9,893 nucleotides of DNA from positions 1 through 9,893 of the forward strand of contig CAMWLX010000097.1 in the NCBI GenBank assembly GCA_947175225.1, given 5' to 3'. This document shows, one piece after another, positions 7,256-9,893 of this stretch (positions within the stretch are counted from its first letter, which is position 1; each line of letters starts with the position of its first letter). The DNA comes from an uncultured Porphyromonadaceae bacterium (GTDB lineage: Bacteria; Bacteroidota; Bacteroidia; Bacteroidales; Muribaculaceae). A program made the translations under genes and the position numbers. Under the pieces are notes generated by a model. That model saw only the letters and a list, made by a program, of their open reading frames with translations, was not told the DNA's origin and made no database searches.

Positions 7256-8188
7256 TTAAGAATAAAAGATTTCGATCAGTTGCCATCCGTCGACTCCAAC
7301 CGAAATTCCAACATCCAGATTTCCATCTGGATTCGTAGGGTCATCGGACTCCGGAATGTCAAGACCTTTTATATTGATGTAAACGTCTTTGGGATGCATA
7401 CTGTTCATTATCTGATCAGTTACATCGAAAGTCTTTGAATATTTCCCGTGGGAAGTAGTCACAATTATCTCCATATTTATTTTAGGGTCAGGAATGTCCG
7501 GATTCCCAAATCCGGTAGCTACCGTTTCAAGGCGGCTTTGGCAATAAGGATCAATGTGCAAAGGAGCCGACACACAACACGTCTGCTCAGAATTGCATTT
7601 AAGCTGCAGGCATACTGAGCGAGCGAGTCCCTTTAATATAGCAGTCGCAGTCTTTATTCGTTGCGTGCCGCTTACGGAATCAAGGCTTATATGATAGTCT
7701 GTGGCAAGTGAATCAGGGGTCATGCAGATTCTCAATTCCTTCCGGATGTCTGGGTATAAGGCAGTAGCTTTGAGGGAAGCAGCGTATAGCATCCCCGTCT
7801 GGGAGGTCACTGAATCGTTGATATTGCGGGAGCTTGCTGAGAAACGATCGAAACTATCTGTATTGGAAAATTCCACTCCGGGGAGGTCGTTGTTGAAGGC
7901 AATTACATTGTAGATTCCTGAAAGCAGTTCAATTTCTCCTCCATTGCGATCTGCAATGTCGAAACGCCATATCTGAGAGTTTTCATCAGCCGGAAAGAAA
8001 AGCACTGTCATACCCTCCGGAGATGCTCCTGAAGCATCAATCCAATCAAAATCCACCATTACTTTGACAGGGTCACTGTCGTAGACCAAATCTTTCTGAG
8101 AGCAAGAAGACAAGAAACTTCCCACCCACACAGTCAAGATGGCTATGATGAGCGGAAGATTATATGTCTTATTGCTTTTTGATGTCAT
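7256..8188 (-). CDS. DUF5119-like fimbrial-cluster lipoprotein
   Basis: 310-residue predicted lipoprotein. Residues 11-29 form a hydrophobic signal ending LSSC, with Cys29 as the lipidation site. The body contains EGMTVLFFPADEN (58-70), an ELLSGIYNVIAFNND block (87-101), and a C-terminal GISVGVDGWQLIEIFYS, a layout I associate with the DUF5119 family of Bacteroidales, found with fimbrillin genes. It is probably an accessory, anchor or tip subunit, but that role is inferred from position, not demonstrated. Six cysteines lie in the mature part (155, 193, 198, 204, 205, 216), more than usual for such a lipoprotein, so disulfides are possible. Its ATG overlaps the TGA of the upstream small gene in an ATGA arrangement (8185-8188), which points to translational coupling and one operon. 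Confidence 0.75.
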   Translation of the reverse strand: MTSKSNKTYNLPLIIAILTVWVGSFLSSCSQKDLVYDSDPVKVMVDFDWIDASGASPEGMTVLFFPADENSQIWRFDIADRNGGEIELLSGIYNVIAFNNDLPGVEFSNTDSFDRFSASSRNINDSVTSQTGMLYAASLKATALYPDIRKELRICMTPDSLATDYHISLDSVSGTQRIKTATAILKGLARSVCLQLKCNSEQTCCVSAPLHIDPYCQSRLETVATGFGNPDIPDPKINMEIIVTTSHGKYSKTFDVTDQIMNSMHPKDVYINIKGLDIPESDDPTNPDGNLDVGISVGVDGWQLIEIFYS

Positions 8189-8559
8189 TTAATGAGGACC
8201 TTTTGACTTGTTGAGCCTTGGTGGCGGATAAATATGCCTCCTTCGGGATTGCTTACGCGGACTCCTTGAAGATCAAAATATTCTGTGGGTGCGTCAGTGT
8301 TGTCAGGCTGAATGGTTGACACTCCATCGGAATTGTATGTGTAGATGGTTTTCTGACCGGTCTCTTCCATAGTATTGATTGACCCGTCGGCGTTATAGGT
8401 GTATTTTACTACGTTCATATCTCCCCAAGATGAAGAATGAGGCATATAGTATTGATAGCTTACAGTCTGAGGTTTGAAATACAGGGCTGAGTCTTTAGCT
8501 GCTGCCGGAATCGCGAGCCCTGTCAAAGCGAGGGCTGAAAGGAGAAGTGTTTTTTTCAT
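8185..8559 (-). CDS. small secreted protein with YTYN repeats and a Bacteroidales C-terminal tail
   Basis: 124 residues, first gene of the fimbrillin-like operon. The ATG at 8557-8559 gives a clear signal peptide (MKKTLLLSALALTGLAIPAAA, cleavage near residue 21); the longer frame to 8610 adds only a hydrophobic leader. The short middle holds two copies of a YTYN-[AS]-DG unit (53-59 and 73-79), similar to fragments of YD/RHS-type beta repeats. The end, EYFDLQGVRVSNPEGGIFIR (93-112) followed by KVLIK, is a tail shared by many secreted Bacteroidales proteins and resembles a short type-IX-secretion (type A) sorting domain. I do not know its function. The coupling to the DUF5119-like lipoprotein gene suggests a surface or assembly role. 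No Cys is present. Confidence 0.72.
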   Translation of the reverse strand: MKKTLLLSALALTGLAIPAAAKDSALYFKPQTVSYQYYMPHSSSWGDMNVVKYTYNADGSINTMEETGQKTIYTYNSDGVSTIQPDNTDAPTEYFDLQGVRVSNPEGGIFIRHQGSTSQKVLIK

Positions 8560-8847
8560 AAAATAAATATATGTTTTTAAGATAAGGTGTTTGTTTAGAA
8601 TTAGTAACAAATTAGGGAGGGGAAAGTTGTTGAATATTTGGCTTCTTATACTTAAATTTTCGGCATTTACAGCGGATGGTTTAATTCAGGGGGGTGATTT
8701 TTAAGAATGATTAAGGAAATGAATGCCATTATGTTAAATCAGAGTTAAAGTGCTATGCCGGAATAAACGTTCAGTTGTTATTATAGTCAAAGCTTGCGTA
8801 AAACGAATGAACGCAAACAATTAAAAACATTAAACAAATAGATTAGA
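8560..8847. promoter_or_regulatory. divergent intergenic region between the fimbrillin-like operon and the DUF4890-like gene
   Basis: 288 AT-rich bases with no supportable gene. It must hold the promoters of both flanking units, but I find no full match to the Bacteroidetes consensus (TTTG, 19-21 bases, TAnnTTTG). On the minus strand a TTTG (8608-8611) and a TATCTTAA (8577-8584) are 23 bases apart, too far for a confident call. On the plus side two nested inverted repeats precede the DUF4890-like gene: TTGCGT (8794-8799) with ACGCAA (8811-8816), and CGTTCA (8768-8773) with TGAACG (8808-8813). These are candidate operator or leader structures. Confidence 0.4.
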
Positions 8848-9441
8848 ATGATGAAAAAGAAAGTATTAGGTTTGGCTCTTATGGCCATGGCACTCGTAGG
8901 ATTCAACGGCATGGCACAGAATAATTCTCAGACAAACCCTCAGAACTGCAAGGCTCAGACAGAATGCGCAAAGGGCTGCAAAGGTATGAAGAAAGATGCT
9001 CGCGATAATAAGAAAAATCCGTATGAAGGTCTCACTCTTACAGATGCCCAGAAGAGTAAGCTGGCAGAGCTCGACAGTAAACGAATGGCCGATCACAAGG
9101 CAAAGATGGAGGCAAGAAAATCCGAAAGCAATGGTCAGAAAGCCGACAAGAGCAAGACCCATGCCGAAATGAAGGCTCTTAGGGAAGCCCGTAAGGTAGA
9201 CAAAATGGAATATCTTAAGGAAGTGAAAGCTATTATTGGTCCGGATCAGTATGTTGTATTCCTTGAAAACTTTTACGTGAATAGCGGTGGCAACAACAAT
9301 GGTTGCAAGGCTATTCGTCAATGTAAAGAAGGACATAAAGGCATGGCTCACAACAAAGGGATGAAAGGTCAGCGTAAAGGCGGCGACCGTAAAGGTGGTA
9401 AGCGTGCCGGCAATGGAACATCTGCGAATGCTCAGTCATAA
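8848..9441 (+). CDS. secreted DUF4890/Spy-like basic protein
   Basis: 197 residues (two adjacent ATGs, 8848 and 8851; either gives the same signal peptide, MKKKVLGLALMAMALVGFNGMAQ). The mature protein has a helical, highly charged core from about 58 to 142, starting YEGLTLTDAQKSKLAEL, which is the LTxxQ-type motif of Spy/CpxP-like periplasmic proteins, and ending EYLKEVKAIIGPDQYVVFLENF, as in the DUF4890 family of Bacteroidales. Periplasmic envelope-stress or chaperone function is the family-level guess and is not proved here. Flanking the core are two similar Cys motifs (33-47 and 152-166). The last ~30 residues are rich in Lys, Arg and Gly (KGMKGQRKGGDRKGGKRAG). It stands alone, with its own terminator and a leader containing inverted repeats. 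The long reading frame on the opposite strand is a shadow. Confidence 0.8.
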   Translation: MMKKKVLGLALMAMALVGFNGMAQNNSQTNPQNCKAQTECAKGCKGMKKDARDNKKNPYEGLTLTDAQKSKLAELDSKRMADHKAKMEARKSESNGQKADKSKTHAEMKALREARKVDKMEYLKEVKAIIGPDQYVVFLENFYVNSGGNNNGCKAIRQCKEGHKGMAHNKGMKGQRKGGDRKGGKRAGNGTSANAQS

Positions 9442-9509
9442 ATCGCATTAGTTGAAATTTCAATAAGAAAGACACACATTTCATAGGCAAAATATTGATA
9501 ATTACATGT

Positions 9510-9551
9510 TATGTACCCGATGGAAACCAATTCCATCGGGTACATACTTTT
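9510..9551 (+). terminator. terminator of the DUF4890-like gene
   Basis: Perfect 16-bp stem: TATGTACCCGATGGAA (9510-9525) and TTCCATCGGGTACATA (9531-9546), loop ACCAA, followed by CTTTTAT. It lies 68 bases after the stop codon. The symmetric stem could also act on transcripts coming from the right. Confidence 0.88.
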
Positions 9552-9597
9552 ATGAAGGCAATCATAACAAACTACAATAATAGTTGCTATTACCTTC

Positions 9598-9722
9598 GGA
9601 CTGCGTCCTCAGCAGGGTGTGGAGGATGAAAAAAGCATACGCCGGGTATCGGAAGATACCTTGGCGTATGCTTTTGGAGGATATGGTGCTCACTTCGTTC
9701 ACACCACAATCTTTAAGGATTG
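9598..9722. other. cluster of hairpins in the intergenic region before the ABC ATPase end
   Basis: No gene is supported here, but short inverted repeats follow one another: GGAC/GTCC (9598-9601, 9605-9608) or the alternative CTGC/GCAG (9601-9604, 9612-9615); the long stem at 9631-9675; TGGTG/CACCA (9684-9688, 9702-9706); and CAATC/GATTG (9707-9711, 9718-9722). The spacing is tight. This may be an intergenic repeat family member, a structured RNA or stacked terminators. Confidence 0.5.
9631..9675. terminator. long stem-loop, probable bidirectional terminator
   Basis: Outer 13-bp perfect stem AAAAGCATACGCC (9631-9643) and GGCGTATGCTTTT (9663-9675); inner 6-bp stem GGTATC/GATACC (9645-9650, 9655-9660) capped by GGAA, a GNRA-type tetraloop; the two stems are joined by a one-by-two-base internal loop. 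The A-run on one side and T-run on the other fit termination on either strand, but the length and tetraloop would also fit a structured RNA. Confidence 0.6.
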
Positions 9723-9760
9723 GGATGCGCTTATGTTTGTTGCTAAGTTGAGTTGGTGGG

Positions 9761-9779
9761 ACGCACGCGGAGCGTGCTA
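9761..9779. repeat. 19-base intergenic hairpin element, copy 2
   Basis: ACGCACGCGGAGCGTGCTA: stem GCACGC (9763-9768) and GCGTGC (9772-9777) with a GGA loop. It differs from the copy at 3744-3762 at two positions that pair with each other. It lies downstream of the ABC ATPase on the minus strand, 13 bases past the TGA at 9791-9793 that would end that frame if the TAA at 9839-9841 were sense. Confidence 0.6.
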
Positions 9780-9838
9780 ACTACTCTGAGTCAGAGGGTG
9801 GAGATTAGGGGGTATGGGAGGGTGTCGGTGGGGCCGTC

Positions 9839-9893
9839 TTAGGAGATGGCGCCTTTTTCCATTAGGATGGCTCGGGTGCATAGGCGGCGGATT
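9839..9893 (-). CDS. ABC transporter ATP-binding protein, C-terminal fragment cut by window
   Basis: Only the last 17 codons are inside the window: IRRLCTRAILMEKGAIS, then TAA at 9839-9841 (minus strand). The LCTRAILMEKG pattern matches the strand after the H-loop of ABC ATPases, as in (x)xLCDRAIxLExG of polysaccharide/O-antigen exporters of the Wzt type. Most of the gene is outside the window, so the transporter type is a guess. After the stop, the same frame continues for 15 codons as DGPTDTLPYPLISTL before a TGA at 9791-9793; DGPTxxL is what usually follows ExGxI in these ATPases, so the annotated stop may be a premature one. Confidence 0.55.
   Translation of the reverse strand, partial: IRRLCTRAILMEKGAIS

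Noticed and set aside
7221..7286. Longer N-terminus for the fimbrillin-like protein (start at 7286)
   Set aside because: It would overlap the DUF5119-like gene and put extra residues ahead of a standard lipoprotein signal that begins at 7220.
8866..9351. 161-codon open frame on the minus strand opposite the DUF4890-like gene
   Set aside because: The plus-strand frame has a signal peptide, family motifs and a terminator; the opposite frame is hydrophobic and Cys/His/Phe-rich only because it mirrors Lys/Glu/Ala codons.
9631..9675. Integron attC site or insertion-sequence end
   Set aside because: No integrase or transposase is near, no attC-type core sites are visible, and the T-run flanks fit termination better.
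1..9893. tRNA, rRNA or a phage/plasmid/defence module
   Set aside because: No tRNA-like cloverleaf, rRNA segment, integrase, transposase, nuclease or toxin-antitoxin pair was recognised on reading the window.

Overview
The window looks like chromosomal DNA of a gut Bacteroidales bacterium, probably of the Muribaculaceae type. This rests on a fimbrillin-like lipoprotein next to a DUF5119-type lipoprotein, a DUF4890-type secreted protein, a secreted GH29 fucosidase beside a YhcH-type protein, Bacteroidales-style short secreted C-terminal tails, and start regions without Shine-Dalgarno sequences. The genus assignment is inference; no rRNA or marker gene is present.

Layout. (1) Positions 1-2181, plus strand: the end of a YhcH/NanQ-like cupin gene, then a secreted GH29 alpha-L-fucosidase, closed by a hairpin (2207-2241) that can serve both strands. 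(2) Positions 2262-5982, minus strand: pyruvate kinase (converging on the fucosidase), a six-helix ion channel with an altered selectivity filter, and a sugar-porter-like MFS transporter. (3) Positions 6084-8559, minus strand: an apparent three-gene surface-protein operon, transcribed as small secreted protein, DUF5119-like lipoprotein, then fimbrillin-like lipoprotein, ending in a terminator at 6084-6107. (4) Positions 8560-8847: a divergent intergenic region. (5) Positions 8848-9441, plus strand: a DUF4890/Spy-like secreted protein with a perfect 16-bp terminator stem. (6) Positions 9552-9790: a hairpin-rich intergenic region. (7) Positions 9839-9893, minus strand: the last codons of an ABC transporter ATPase.

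How the genes fit together. The fucosidase and YhcH-like protein suggest use of host-type glycans (fucose, possibly sialic acid). Pyruvate kinase is central glycolysis. The MFS carrier and channel are inner-membrane transport functions with no substrate indicated by context. The three-gene operon probably makes surface fimbria-like components.

Points most worth a second look: an in-frame TAA inside what reads as the normal tail of the ABC ATPase at the right edge; a 19-base hairpin present twice (3744-3762 and 9761-9779) whose only two differences form one compensated base pair; the TVGCS filter of the ion channel; and a duplicated Cys motif flanking the core of the DUF4890-like protein. I did not find a clear, complete new defence or mobile system here.
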